Assembly (NCBI RefSeq): GCF_004348825.1
Contig: NZ_SMJU01000008.1
Span: 1-64,000, forward strand
Length of the DNA stretch: 64,000 nucleotides
From: Arundinibacter roseus
Lineage (GTDB): Bacteria > Bacteroidota > Bacteroidia > Cytophagales > Spirosomataceae
Direction: 5' to 3'
Numbering within the stretch: position 1 is the first letter of the stretch; every line of letters starts with the position of its first letter. Below, in pieces: positions 1 through 8,863 of this stretch. Under the pieces are notes generated by a model, which saw only the letters and a program-made list of their open reading frames with translations, had not been told where the DNA came from and ran no database searches. Position numbers and translations under genes: made by a program.

Positions 1-31
1 ATCAGCAGAGTGAAATAAAAATACGCACTTA

Positions 32-72
32 TAAAAAAGAAAGCCGCTGCAAAAATAATGTTGCAACGGCCT
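32..72 (-). terminator. Rho-independent terminator of the cupin gene
   Basis: On the minus strand a 10-bp stem (GCCGTTGCAA with TTGCAGCGGC, one mismatch) is followed by a T-rich tract. It lies about 50 bp after the stop codon of the minus-strand cupin gene. Confidence 0.75.
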
Positions 73-120
73 AAACAATCTAAATTAAACTAATCTTAAA
101 TCTGTATCTCTATTTTAGGA

Positions 121-456
121 CTAGTCAACTTCTTTCACACGCTGCGAGTGATCCAGTTTGGAAAGCGTTAGTCGCACGATACTGTCTGCCTTCGCCAGTA
201 AATCATGCGGAACTCCTCCTGAAAGGCTAATCAAATCTCCTTTTTGAAGGGCTAGTATTTCTCCGTTTACCCCAAAATCAATTGCTCCTTCAAAAATCTC
301 AACTATAATCGGGAAAGGCGTCTGATGCTCTTTCATTTGTTGATTATTTCTAAAAACAATTCTGATTTCCTTCGTAAAATCGCTTTCCAGCAGTACAGTG
401 ATCGCTGGTTTAATTTCGTTATAAACCAGGTTCTTTTCAAGAGAAGCTATTTTCAT
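121..456 (-). CDS. Small cupin-domain protein
   Basis: This 111-aa protein is a single short cupin barrel. Residues about 50-85 carry the alternating glycine/hydrophobic pattern of cupin motifs, with a KGDLISLSGGVPH segment resembling the second cupin motif. Only part of the usual metal-binding histidine set is visible, so metal binding is uncertain. There is no helix-turn-helix or signal peptide, so it is probably a small cytosolic cupin of the kind often annotated 'cupin domain-containing protein' in Bacteroidota. A terminator follows the stop and a possible TAnnTTTG -7 box lies upstream. No specific substrate can be named. Confidence 0.75.
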   Translation of the reverse strand: MKIASLEKNLVYNEIKPAITVLLESDFTKEIRIVFRNNQQMKEHQTPFPIIVEIFEGAIDFGVNGEILALQKGDLISLSGGVPHDLLAKADSIVRLTLSKLDHSQRVKEVD

Positions 457-529
457 GAAGTTTTTTGTTTAGCAGGTAAATCTGCAAAATGATTTCCCCG
501 AATGTATTATGTAAACGATTGTAACATTT

Positions 530-537
530 CAAAGGTA
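530..537 (-). promoter_or_regulatory. Possible Bacteroidota -7 promoter box for the cupin gene
   Basis: On the minus strand TACCTTTG fits the TAnnTTTG -7 consensus of Bacteroidota primary sigma factors and lies about 75 bp before the cupin start codon. I see no convincing TTTG -33 box at the usual spacing. Confidence 0.4.
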
Positions 538-751
538 CGTTTTTCAGGAAATCGTATATATGATCGTTATCATACGTATGAACCGCTTTACCACAGGCGG
601 TCGCCGGGGCGTGTGTTTTGAGCAAGTAGTATTTATTTCATGTTTTACCTTTACCTCGCATTCTAACTATCTTGTAAAAAATTCAGTGCATATAAAAATG
701 AAGAACGGACGGTTCGTGAATGGACATACATATTCTGACTGGAAAAGCTAT

Positions 752-2341
752 ATGAAAGCAGCAAATACGCTGTTTATTCTCCTGATAATCAATACCTTTT
801 CATTAACTTTTGGGTTTCAGCAGGAAAAACCAACCCTTACGATCAGGATTGCAGAGGCCGGAATTGACCGCCCGGTGCCGGGCCTGAGTGTCGTGCTTCA
901 GGACGAAACCACGGGTAATAGTCAACCTCTGAACTACGATTCTGCCAACATGACCGCAACTGTGCGTGTTGAACCTGACCATCGCTATACCGTTGCGATT
1001 GACGCGCCGGGCTATACGCCTTACCGAAAATACATGGATAGAGTGCCCGTAAGTCGGGAACTAAGCGTACAGCTTCCGGCAGAAGCTACCAAAGCAAATG
1101 TGAAAGAATATACATTTGTGGTAACAGATAAAGAACAGCACTCAGTAGTACCAACAGCCAAGATCACCGTTTTCGATGCCTCCGATCAGGGCTTGCAGGT
1201 ACAGGCTACGGCAGGTCGTTATGCAGTTGCGCTACCAACTTCGGGTGCCTTCCGCTACGAGGTAGAAGCGCCGGACTATTTTCCCGAAAAAGGAAAAATA
1301 GAACCGTCGGCGGGCAAGATTATTTCCGTTGGGCTAAAACGCCGCCCGATTGCCCAAACCCAAACCGTAACTTTTGTAGCTTTGGATGACTGGACAGACA
1401 AATCCATTGCGGCGCGGTTCAGGCTAATGGCTGCCGGTAGCACCACCTCAGCTACGATCACCACGGCTGCACATCCGGAGTTTGGCACGGAGCTTAAAAT
1501 TAAGGAAAACTACCAATTGGAAGTTTCGGCAGACGGCTATGCGGCTCATCTGGAAGCTGTTCAATGGAATCGCTCCCTGCCAAACCACGTAGAGCCACTG
1601 AAAATCAGAATGGTACCGCTTCGCTACGAAATCAGCTTCAAGGTATTGGACGCAGCAACGATGGAGAAGGTTCAGCCGTCAGAATTTAAAATTACTGAAA
1701 AAGGAAAATCATTGAACGTGCGACAAGCAGGCGGCATGTGGCACGTGTTGCTGGCTCCTGACACCAATTATGAGGTAATCGCAGGCAAAGATGGCTACGA
1801 ACGTTTTGACCGGGCACTCGTTATTGAGAAACCTGTTTCTCCAAAAGACGTACAAAAAACGATACTTCTTGGAAAGGCACCTCCAAGGCCTAAACCTTCT
1901 GCTGTGGCGCCCGTTTCTGCCAAATCTGTTCCAAAAACGACTTCTGCTTTGGAAGAAACTTCACCCGCTGACAGTCTATTACCCGGTCTGAATGTTGGTG
2001 ATAAAGTTGTGCTTCGAACTGTATTTTTTGATCAAAGCAGCTATATCATTCGCCCGGAACTTTTACCGGAGCTGAATGCTTTGGTACGGACGCTCCGAAC
2101 CAATTCAACGCTGCGTATTCAGTTGGAAGGACACACGGACAACACAGGCGACCCACGACTCAATCAGTATCTGTCTGAGCATCGAGCCAAGGTTTTGCAT
2201 TCGTATTTGATTAATCATGGTGTTGAGGAAAACCGGGTTTCCTGGAAGGGATTTGGCGGTTCTCAGCCAATTGCACCCAACGATACGGAGGAAAACAAGG
2301 CCAAAAACCGTCGGGTAGAATATAAAATTCTTAAAAAGTGA
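752..2341 (+). CDS. OmpA-family protein with PEGA/carboxypeptidase-like repeats
   Basis: The start at 752 is chosen because it gives a clean signal peptide (MKAANTLFILLIINTFSLTFG) and a 529-aa protein; an in-frame ATG at 698 and further upstream codons are less likely. The middle of the protein contains several beta-sandwich-like segments ending in phrases such as 'APGYTPY', 'APDYFP' and 'ADGYAAH', the pattern of PEGA or carboxypeptidase-regulatory-like repeats. The last about 110 residues form an OmpA C-terminal peptidoglycan-binding domain (VFFDQSSYIIRPE, then LEGHTDNTG and NRRVEYKI). It is probably anchored to peptidoglycan from the periplasm. It stands alone, with a PAS protein gene 135 bp downstream. 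Family known; exact role not. Confidence 0.85.
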   Translation: MKAANTLFILLIINTFSLTFGFQQEKPTLTIRIAEAGIDRPVPGLSVVLQDETTGNSQPLNYDSANMTATVRVEPDHRYTVAIDAPGYTPYRKYMDRVPVSRELSVQLPAEATKANVKEYTFVVTDKEQHSVVPTAKITVFDASDQGLQVQATAGRYAVALPTSGAFRYEVEAPDYFPEKGKIEPSAGKIISVGLKRRPIAQTQTVTFVALDDWTDKSIAARFRLMAAGSTTSATITTAAHPEFGTELKIKENYQLEVSADGYAAHLEAVQWNRSLPNHVEPLKIRMVPLRYEISFKVLDAATMEKVQPSEFKITEKGKSLNVRQAGGMWHVLLAPDTNYEVIAGKDGYERFDRALVIEKPVSPKDVQKTILLGKAPPRPKPSAVAPVSAKSVPKTTSALEETSPADSLLPGLNVGDKVVLRTVFFDQSSYIIRPELLPELNALVRTLRTNSTLRIQLEGHTDNTGDPRLNQYLSEHRAKVLHSYLINHGVEENRVSWKGFGGSQPIAPNDTEENKAKNRRVEYKILKK

Positions 2342-2476
2342 TTAAAAATTTTTTTCAGCTTCCCAAATAAAAAACAATTGGACGAACTACGGGTTAACTT
2401 AGAATAAGAACAAATAAGCCTGACAAGTTCCAGACTATTTGATGTAAGCCCCAGCACAATTTAAAGTACCAGAAGT

Positions 2477-2983
2477 ATGTCTATTTTCTCCGCAAAACCA
2501 TTTTCTAACACCTATGTTCAGGCTCAGCTGGACATGCCGCTCCTGCTTGGGATGGAGTTTTCCACCCGTTACCCCGACCGGGGAAGCGATTTTGATGAAA
2601 TAAGGATCATTCATCAACAATCAAACTGGTCGTTTGACCTGGATCGAGTTCAAAAGTACCTGGTAGGAAAAAAACGAGCCGTTGTCGTGACCGACCCTTT
2701 GCAGCATATTCAATGGACGAGCCGGGGGTTTGTTCGCATGACGGGGTATTCTTTTTGTGAGGCCTACCACCGCAAACCTTCGTTTTTGCAAGGACCCGCT
2801 ACGCTCCAAAGTACGCGGGAGGAGATTCGCAGCTGCCTGAACACGAATTCCGTTTTTGACGGAACAATTCTGAACTATAGAAAATCTGGTGAAATGTACG
2901 CCTGTAAGGTGACCATCATGCCTATATTTAATCAAGAAAAAGAGCTTGTTAATTTTATCGCTCTGGAAGAAGAAGTAGATTAA
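2477..2983 (+). CDS. Single PAS-domain protein, LOV-like but lacking the photoactive cysteine
   Basis: The 168-aa protein has an N-terminal region of no recognised family (about 1-60) and a PAS domain from about residue 68 (VVVTDPLQHIQWTSRGFVRM, then TGYSF, and KPSFLQGP near 99-106). That segment matches the LOV-domain GxNCRFLQG motif in position, but the flavin-binding cysteine is replaced by proline, so LOV photochemistry is not expected. There is no kinase, cyclase or DNA-binding domain, so it presumably acts by protein-protein contact or as a stand-alone sensor. It converges on the pseudouridine synthase gene, with 117 bp between the stops and no obvious terminator. Confidence 0.75.
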   Translation: MSIFSAKPFSNTYVQAQLDMPLLLGMEFSTRYPDRGSDFDEIRIIHQQSNWSFDLDRVQKYLVGKKRAVVVTDPLQHIQWTSRGFVRMTGYSFCEAYHRKPSFLQGPATLQSTREEIRSCLNTNSVFDGTILNYRKSGEMYACKVTIMPIFNQEKELVNFIALEEEVD

Positions 2984-3100
2984 GAAGCCACTAGCTCATA
3001 GGTTTTTAGCCATTAGTTTTCATATTTCATTGATTTTCAATATTTTAATGAATTTTTTTTGTGTGATTTAAAATATTCTAATTCTGCATCATTACGTTCC

Positions 3101-3688
3101 TCAGAATTTTTGAAGGGCTTGCCGCAGGTGTTCAGGTGCCAGTACCCGAACTTCACCGGGCTCAAAACCTTCTACCGAAAAAGTCCCGATAGACCACCGA
3201 ATCAAACGAAGCGTGGGAAAACCGACAGCGGCCGTCATCCGGCGAACCTGTCGGTTTTTTCCTTCATGAAGCGTCAGCGACAGCCATGAATCAGGAACAT
3301 TTTTACGAAAACGAATGGGCGGGTTTCGTACAGGAACATTGGGCGTATTTAGCACTTGTGCTTTTGCGGGCAGGGTGTTATGTTTCTTGCCGTTAATCGA
3401 AATTGTGACTCCGGCTGCCAATTGCGCACAGGCTTCTTGCGTAATTTCACCTTCAACCTGTACCCAATACGTACGTTCGTGTCGTTTCGCCGGATCTAAA
3501 AGTCTGGTTTTAAATATATTATCATTTGTCAGCAGCAACAATCCTTCACTGTCAGCGTCCAGCCGACCGACCGGGTATACATCTTTTGGAAAAGCAAACG
3601 GAAGGTCAGCAAGCGTCGGTTGGTCGCCCTCCCGACTAAACTGCGACAGCATTCCGAAAGGCTTATAAATGGCGTAGTACTGTGGCAT
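3101..3688 (-). CDS. rluE: 23S rRNA pseudouridine synthase, RluE-like (RsuA/RluB/E/F family)
   Basis: The 195-aa protein has the catalytic GRLDADSEGLLLLT motif at about 41-54, with the nucleophilic aspartate at residue 44, and the family's HEGKNRQVRRM segment near the C-terminus. There is no N-terminal S4 domain, which fits the short RluE type rather than RluB, RluF or RsuA. Such enzymes isomerise a uridine in 23S rRNA; the exact site is inferred from RluE of E. coli. The gene starts 5 bp after the stop of the exonuclease III gene and is the third gene of a minus-strand operon. Confidence 0.88.
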   Translation of the reverse strand: MPQYYAIYKPFGMLSQFSREGDQPTLADLPFAFPKDVYPVGRLDADSEGLLLLTNDNIFKTRLLDPAKRHERTYWVQVEGEITQEACAQLAAGVTISINGKKHNTLPAKAQVLNTPNVPVRNPPIRFRKNVPDSWLSLTLHEGKNRQVRRMTAAVGFPTLRLIRWSIGTFSVEGFEPGEVRVLAPEHLRQALQKF

Positions 3689-3693
3689 TTGCT

Positions 3694-4458
3694 TTAATTT
3701 AATTCCAATACAACCCCGCAGTGGTCGGAGTGAACAGCCTCCGTGATGTGTCGACAGGAAATCAATCGGTTTTGGAGAGAGTTAGATACCGAATGATAGT
3801 CGATGCGCCAACCTTTGTTATTGCCTCGCGCACCGGCCCGGTAGCTCCACCAGCTATACTCAATCAGCTCAGGATTCAGGTAGCGAAAGGAATCCGTAAA
3901 GCCGCTGTTAAACCACTGCGTCATCCAGGCGCGCTCTTCGGGCAAAAATCCGGTGGAGTTTTTATTCCGAATCGGATCATGAATATCGTTTTCGGTATGC
4001 GCAATGTTATAATCTCCGCAAATAATGAGGTTGGGGCGCTGCTGTTGCAGTTCCTTTACGTATTCGTGAAAGTCACTGAGAAACTGCATTTTTACCCCCT
4101 GCCGCAATTCGCCGCTTGTACCGGAAGGAAAATAACAATTCAAAAGAGTGAGCTCGCCAAAATCTGCCCGCAGGATTCGGCCTTCGCAATCATAGATCGA
4201 CAGTCCACAGCCGTCTACCACCTGATCCGGGCGAATGCGCGACAAAATTGCCACCCCGCTATACCCCTTTTTTTCGGCAGCATGCCAGCCAATTACTTCA
4301 TAGCCAAGGGCCTCAAAGCCCGACAAATCTACCTGATCGCGCAGGGCTTTTACTTCCTGAAAACATAGAATATCAAAGGATTGAGTAGCGATCCAGTCTA
4401 GCAAACCATTTTTTATCGCCGCCCGAATACCGTTTACGTTGTATGAAAGAATTTGCAT
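3694..4458 (-). CDS. xth: Exodeoxyribonuclease III (AP endonuclease)
   Basis: The 254-aa protein covers the entire endonuclease/exonuclease/phosphatase fold. Visible signature parts are YNVNGIRAA at 6-14, CFQEVK with the metal-binding glutamate near 35, ICGDYNIAH near 146-154 and the C-terminal SDHCGVVLEL with the catalytic Asp-His pair. It should repair abasic sites and trim 3' ends in base-excision repair. The gene lies between the transporter gene (13 bp upstream) and the pseudouridine synthase (5 bp downstream), so the three are probably cotranscribed although functionally unrelated. Confidence 0.93.
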   Translation of the reverse strand: MQILSYNVNGIRAAIKNGLLDWIATQSFDILCFQEVKALRDQVDLSGFEALGYEVIGWHAAEKKGYSGVAILSRIRPDQVVDGCGLSIYDCEGRILRADFGELTLLNCYFPSGTSGELRQGVKMQFLSDFHEYVKELQQQRPNLIICGDYNIAHTENDIHDPIRNKNSTGFLPEERAWMTQWFNSGFTDSFRYLNPELIEYSWWSYRAGARGNNKGWRIDYHSVSNSLQNRLISCRHITEAVHSDHCGVVLELN

Positions 4459-4471
4459 CAGAATTTATAGA

Positions 4472-5689
4472 TTAACTCAGCACGACTTCACCTTTGGCAA
4501 CGGCGGCTTCGGCTTTTTTATCATTGAAGAAAATCAGGAAAAGCACCAGCACCACCGCTGCAATTCCGGCCGGAACCATCCAGATTGCCGTCCAGTTTTT
4601 TACTCCGTCTACCGTATACATATCGGTCACAATTCCAGCGAGTTTGGAGCCAATGCCCATTCCGATGCCATAGGTAGCCAGCGTAATGAGCCCCTGCGCC
4701 TGCGATTTGATGCGCTCACCGGCTTTCATATCGGTATAAATCTGACCCGTTACGAAAAAGAAATCGTAGCAAATGCCGTGCAAAATAATGGCCGCATAGA
4801 GCATCCATTCGCCCGAGCCGCCATCGCCGTAGCCAAAGAAAATAAAGCGGACGATCCAGGCAACAAGCCCGGAAGCAAGCATCCATTTTACTCCTAATCT
4901 ACTGAAAGCCAACGGAATTAGTAACATAAAGACAAACTCCGATGCCTGTCCCAGCGACATCTTGTTTTCTACGTTGGTCATACCCGAGTCGGTCAGTGAC
5001 GGGTTGGCCATAGCGTAGTAGAACGACAGCGGAATGCATATCAGAATAGAAGAAAGGAAGAATATAAGAAAAGAGCGATTTTTGAAAAGTACAAATGAAT
5101 CAGCGCCCAGAATTTGTGCAAAACTTGCTTTGCCGGTAGCTGTTGGTGGAGTATCGGGCAAAACAAAGGAAAAAAGGCCGAGCACAGCCGCTGCAACCAT
5201 GGCAATCTGAAATATCATGGCCTGATCGCCCACATTCCAGAATCCAACGAGATTTGTTACAACAATCCAGGCGACAGTTCCCATGACGCGAATGGCCGGA
5301 AAATCTTTTCCCGGATCAGCCATTTGCCGCATCGCAATGGACGTAGTAAGTGCAATCGTTGGCGCAAACGATATACAGTAAGCAAGCATGATCCAGAAGA
5401 ACAAATCAGCGTCCTGAACCTGCGTAATATAAAATAAAATGCCCGCGCCAATCAGGTTGAGAACACCCAGTACTTTTTGGGCAGGGAAAAAGCGGTCGGC
5501 GATCATGCCCACAAAAAAAGGCGCAATAATCATGGCGAGTGAAAAAGCCGTGTAGGCATTTCCGACCTGATCGCCCGTAGCGTTAAGTTGGGTAAAGAGG
5601 TATTTACTCATTTGACCATACCACGCACCCCACACAAAAAATTGCAGGAACATCATGGCCATCAGCTGAAATCGAACGGTGCTCTTCAT
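4472..5689 (-). CDS. Nucleoside:H+ symporter-type MFS transporter
   Basis: The 405-aa hydrophobic protein has about 12 predicted membrane segments. Its first helix region (FLQFFVWGAWYG) and the following AYTAFSLAMIIAPFFVGMIADRF segment match the NupG/XapB nucleoside:H+ symporter family. It would import nucleosides across the inner membrane. It is the first gene of a minus-strand operon with xth and rluE. An unusual feature is the conserved polar stretch FYYAMANPSLTDSGM in the middle loop, but the overall length is normal for the family. Confidence 0.82.
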   Translation of the reverse strand: MKSTVRFQLMAMMFLQFFVWGAWYGQMSKYLFTQLNATGDQVGNAYTAFSLAMIIAPFFVGMIADRFFPAQKVLGVLNLIGAGILFYITQVQDADLFFWIMLAYCISFAPTIALTTSIAMRQMADPGKDFPAIRVMGTVAWIVVTNLVGFWNVGDQAMIFQIAMVAAAVLGLFSFVLPDTPPTATGKASFAQILGADSFVLFKNRSFLIFFLSSILICIPLSFYYAMANPSLTDSGMTNVENKMSLGQASEFVFMLLIPLAFSRLGVKWMLASGLVAWIVRFIFFGYGDGGSGEWMLYAAIILHGICYDFFFVTGQIYTDMKAGERIKSQAQGLITLATYGIGMGIGSKLAGIVTDMYTVDGVKNWTAIWMVPAGIAAVVLVLFLIFFNDKKAEAAVAKGEVVLS

Positions 5690-6069
5690 ACAGATAGAAA
5701 AGAAAATAAGTAAAGTTTAGGATTGAGACGCCGGAGAACTACCCGACAGTTTTCTTCAAATGTAAACCAAACAATTTAATTTTTTTATACCTGCTAATCC
5801 TTTTAACCCGCTTTTGGGGAAAGTGGCAAGGGAACGATTTAGGTAAATCTTTGTAATTAAAATTTCTCGTTCGGAGGCAAGAAAGGTCACAGCACTGAAT
5901 TTATTCTAAACAACTGGTCACAACTGATGTTTTCTTTCCTACTGAAAAGTATAAATCACCAATGGAGCGGTTTTTTACTTTTTCAGCGGAATTCTCGCTC
6001 AAACAAACTCCTTTGGCAGGAAGTAAATATCTTTGCAGCTTATTAATGAAGTTACCTACACAATCTACC
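5690..6069. other. Divergent intergenic region
   Basis: This 380-bp gap separates the minus-strand transporter operon from the plus-strand PQQ-type dehydrogenase. It is AT-rich near 5770-5800. I see no gene; the only recognisable site is the -7 box at 6028-6036. Confidence 0.6.
6028..6036 (+). promoter_or_regulatory. Possible -7 promoter box for the sugar dehydrogenase gene
   Basis: TATCTTTGC fits the Bacteroidota TAnnTTTG consensus. It would place the transcript start near 6043, which supports translation from 6070 (or 6046) and not from codons further upstream. No TTTG at the standard -33 spacing is evident. Confidence 0.45.
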
Positions 6070-7290
6070 ATGATAAAACCTATTTCTCTATTGCTGTCCG
6101 CCACCGCGCTGACGTTGGGAGTAAGTACCGGCGCTCTGTCTCAGACAAGTGGCAATTTACCACCGGTTGAAACCAAAGCCCCTAATTCTCCGGAGTACAA
6201 GCCTGCCTTTGCGGGTCAAACGCGCGTGGCGGGTGTAAAAACTACGACCGAATACGAGGTCAAAGTACTGAGTGAAGGACTAAAATCGCCCTGGGGCATC
6301 ACGAGCCTGCCGGACGGACGGCTTATTCTGACCGAAAAAGCGGGTCATCTGCGCATTGTGGCCAAAGATGGCAAGTTGAGCGAGCCCATTACGGGCCTTC
6401 CGGCGGTGCATAACAAAGGTCAAGGTGGGTTATTGGGAATTACCCTGGATCCTGATTTTGCCAAAAACCGAATGGTTTACTGGGCTTTTTCTGAACCTCA
6501 AACCGACGGAAATCTGACGGCGGTTGCCAAAGGAAAACTATCGGCTGACGAAACCAAAATTGAAAGTGCAACCGTCATTTACCGTGCAACACCTGCCTTT
6601 AATGGCAATTTGCACTACGGCGGTCGCGTGTTGTTTGATAAAAAAGGCAATCTGATTTTGAGTACCGGCGAGCGCTCCGACATCGTCACCCGCCCGCAGG
6701 CACAGTCACTAGAATCAGGGCTTGGCAAAGTAATTCGGATTACTACCGACGGAAAACCTGTCAAGGGAAACCCCTTCGCGGGCAAAGGCAACGCCCGGCC
6801 TGAATTGTATTCGTATGGACACCGCAACGTACAGGGCCTGGCGATTCACCCGGTTACGGGCGATTTATGGGAAACAGAATTTGGACCACGTGGCGGCGAC
6901 GAAGTGAACCGGGTAGAAGCTGGTAAAAATTATGGCTGGCCAATCATTACGTTTGGAATTGAGTACAGCGGCAAAAAAGTGGGTGATGTGATTCAGGAAA
7001 AAGACGGTATGCAGCAACCTGTCTACTATTGGGACCCGTCGGTATCGCCGAGCGGCATTACGTTCTACTCTGGAAATGCAATTCCTGAGTGGCAAAATAA
7101 TCTTTTTGTCGGTGCGCTGAGCGGCATGCACATTGCCCGGCTGGTAATTGATAAAAACAACCGCGTAGTTGGCGAGGAACGTTTGCTGGCTGATCAGAAT
7201 CAGCGGTTTCGGGATGTAACGATGGGCAAAGACGGCGCGTTGTACGCAGTTACTGATCAGGGACGATTGTACCGGATTGGTAAAAAATAG
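6070..7290 (+). CDS. PQQ-dependent sugar dehydrogenase (glucose/sorbosone dehydrogenase family)
   Basis: Starting at 6070 gives a 406-aa protein with a signal peptide ending near ALSQ. The body is a six-bladed beta-propeller of the GSDH family: SPWGITSLPDGRLILTEKAG, the QGGLLGITLDPDF segment, HYGGRVLFD, STGERSD, YSYGHRNVQGLA, and WETEFGPRGGDEVNR are typical family blocks. These soluble periplasmic enzymes oxidise aldoses using PQQ, although many family members act on unknown sugars or bind other cofactors. It is followed by a terminator and then a second propeller protein of the SMP-30 type, suggesting a shared role in periplasmic sugar oxidation. An alternative ATG lies at 6046. Confidence 0.88.
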   Translation: MIKPISLLLSATALTLGVSTGALSQTSGNLPPVETKAPNSPEYKPAFAGQTRVAGVKTTTEYEVKVLSEGLKSPWGITSLPDGRLILTEKAGHLRIVAKDGKLSEPITGLPAVHNKGQGGLLGITLDPDFAKNRMVYWAFSEPQTDGNLTAVAKGKLSADETKIESATVIYRATPAFNGNLHYGGRVLFDKKGNLILSTGERSDIVTRPQAQSLESGLGKVIRITTDGKPVKGNPFAGKGNARPELYSYGHRNVQGLAIHPVTGDLWETEFGPRGGDEVNRVEAGKNYGWPIITFGIEYSGKKVGDVIQEKDGMQQPVYYWDPSVSPSGITFYSGNAIPEWQNNLFVGALSGMHIARLVIDKNNRVVGEERLLADQNQRFRDVTMGKDGALYAVTDQGRLYRIGKK

Positions 7291-7312
7291 TTTGAAAGAT
7301 TTTTTTGATAAG

Positions 7313-7346
7313 AAACGGAGGCTTGATATAGAGTCTCCGTTTTTTT
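7313..7346 (+). terminator. Rho-independent terminator after the sugar dehydrogenase
   Basis: An AAACGGAG...CTCCGTTT stem is followed by seven T residues, 22 bp after the stop codon. Confidence 0.85.
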
Positions 7347-7484
7347 GTGTGTTTCAACCTTTGTTCATGTACAGGCAACACAAAGAAACTCTGAGATACA
7401 ACTATTTAGGTTAGAAAATCAGTGCTGGACTCTTTTGGACATGAATCATCATCCAAAACCATGTTCAACTTTATAACTAATCCT

Positions 7485-8360
7485 ATGACTATCAGACCTT
7501 TCATGTTGATTGCCTCCCTGGCACTTTTTGCCGCCTGTTCATCCAAAGACGGCGATTCGGCCAATGAAAACACCGACTCCACGGACGTGGCTGAGGTTTC
7601 GATGGAGCAGCTTTGGAGTACAGACACCACGCTTCAAACCCCTGAATCGGTTTTAGTAGATGCCCCAAATAACCTCCTGTATGTGTCGCTTATTGACGGG
7701 CAAGGCGGTGAAAAAGACGGCAAAGGCGGTATTGCCAAGGTTGGTACCGATGGCAAGATCATGAATGCAACCTGGATAACAGGACTGAGCGCGCCGAAAG
7801 GCATGGGTATTTCCAATGGCAAACTGTACGTAACCGACCTCACGGAATTAGTGATTGTGGATGTCGCAAGTGGAAAAATTGATCAGAAAATTACGGTTGA
7901 TGGAGCAGCCGGGTTAAACGATGTAACGGTTGCAGCAGACGGAGTAATTTATTTTTCCGACAAAAACACCGGTAAAATCCATACCTACAAAGATGGACAA
8001 GTGGCTACGTACCACGAAGGAATCGACAATCCAAACGGTGTATTGGCTGTAAGCGATGGTTTGTTGTATACGGAAAGTGGAAAATTGATGAAAATCGACA
8101 CGCAGAAAAACGTCACCAAACTTGCCGAAGGGATGCATAACAGTACCGATGGCATTGCGGAGGTTAGTCCCGGTGAATACATTGTTTCGTGCTGGGCGGG
8201 TGAAGTGTACCACGTAAAGCCCGATGGAACTACTACCAAACTATTGGATACAAAAGACGCCAAAAGCAACACAGCTGATATTGGCTATGATGCCGACAAA
8301 AAGATCGTGTATGTACCTACGTTTTTTAAGAATAGCGTGGTCGCATATCAGGTAAAGTAA
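7485..8360 (+). CDS. SMP-30/gluconolactonase-like beta-propeller lipoprotein
   Basis: The start at 7485 gives a lipoprotein signal MTIRPFMLIASLALFAAC with the lipobox LFAAC; an ATG at 7461 is possible. The 291-aa protein is composed of propeller blades of the SMP-30/NHL type (TPESVLVDAPNNLLYVSLIDG, KGMGISNGKLYVTD, LNDVTVAADGVIYFSD, NPNGVLAVSDGLLYT). Family members include gluconolactonases, so a lactonase step after the upstream sugar dehydrogenase is attractive, but the substrate is inferred only from context. It should sit in the periplasm or on the outer membrane. A strong terminator follows the gene, and beyond that the accessory block begins. Confidence 0.82.
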   Translation: MTIRPFMLIASLALFAACSSKDGDSANENTDSTDVAEVSMEQLWSTDTTLQTPESVLVDAPNNLLYVSLIDGQGGEKDGKGGIAKVGTDGKIMNATWITGLSAPKGMGISNGKLYVTDLTELVIVDVASGKIDQKITVDGAAGLNDVTVAADGVIYFSDKNTGKIHTYKDGQVATYHEGIDNPNGVLAVSDGLLYTESGKLMKIDTQKNVTKLAEGMHNSTDGIAEVSPGEYIVSCWAGEVYHVKPDGTTTKLLDTKDAKSNTADIGYDADKKIVYVPTFFKNSVVAYQVK

Positions 8361-8370
8361 TTTGTGTAAA

Positions 8371-8415
8371 GAATCACTTATAGGTAAGTGTAAAACCTAT
8401 AAGTGATCCTTAATT
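8371..8415 (+). terminator. Terminator after the SMP-30-like gene; also one of a diverged repeat pair
   Basis: A perfect 13-bp stem (ATCACTTATAGGT with ACCTATAAGTGAT, 9-base loop) is followed by CCTTAATTAAATT. A 54-bp stretch here (8370-8423) aligns with 18428-18481 at 40 of 54 positions by eye, so the two ends of the accessory region carry related terminator sequences. Confidence 0.75.
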
Positions 8416-8474
8416 AAATTATTCAGCCGTAGTTGGTGTTTTCACCAAATACAAACAGCAGAAAGGGCAGGGGA

Positions 8475-8517
8475 ATATTGTTGGTGAAAATATCAACAAT
8501 GGTATAATGACGCACAA
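8475..8517. repeat. Left flanking hairpin repeat of the cassette array
   Basis: About 43 bp containing an ATTGTTG...CAACAAT hairpin. It aligns with 16965-17006 (25 of the first 30 bases identical, then one indel) and runs right into the outermost base of the cassette array, AA|C at 8516-8518. Confidence 0.6.
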
Positions 8518-8646
8518 CGGTTTGCGGCTTTGCGAAGGTGGCGATTTCCAGCACCAAACTTCAATCGAAGCACTAAATTTTGATTACCCACTAAACTGTC
8601 AAACGAAGCACTGCACCGCCACTTTTGCAAAACCGCTGCTACCAGC
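8511..8646 (-). repeat. attC-like site A, distal end of the array
   Basis: A 136-bp imperfect palindrome. Reading the minus strand, the R''-like end is GCTGGTAGC (8646-8638) and the R'-like end is GTTGTGCG (8518-8511). Long arms pair through TTGCGAAGGTGGCG and its near complement CGCCACTTTTGCAA, with extra unpaired bases on one arm. It shares the general core AGCAC...AAA...TTCAA with the other three sites but is the most diverged internally. It lies after the stop of the STAND gene. Confidence 0.7.
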
Positions 8647-8863
8647 TGGCGTTCTGTCGTCCGTGTCTGTAAACCATTGTCGTTATTGAGTTTCACTGTC
8701 TTTGTCGTGTTGGTCTGTGTGGTTGCGTATTTTTTATTTTCAGAAGGGTGGGATTTTTTTTAATTCAATTTTGTCAGGGTGGAAAAGGTGGAAGCTCTTT
8801 TGCAAGCTTTGGTTTGTGCGTGAGCTTGTGCTGCTTGCAAATGTGCTTACACCTGTGTATTGG
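8647..8863. other. Noncoding tail of the STAND cassette
   Basis: About 217 bp lie between the stop of the STAND gene and attC-like site A. It is T/G-rich on the plus strand. Open frames crossing it lack coding character, and I see no recognisable element. Confidence 0.5.

Noticed and set aside
437-625. 62-codon minus-strand frame in front of the cupin gene
   Set aside because: Overlaps the upstream part of the cupin gene and the promoter-like region, and has no recognisable features.
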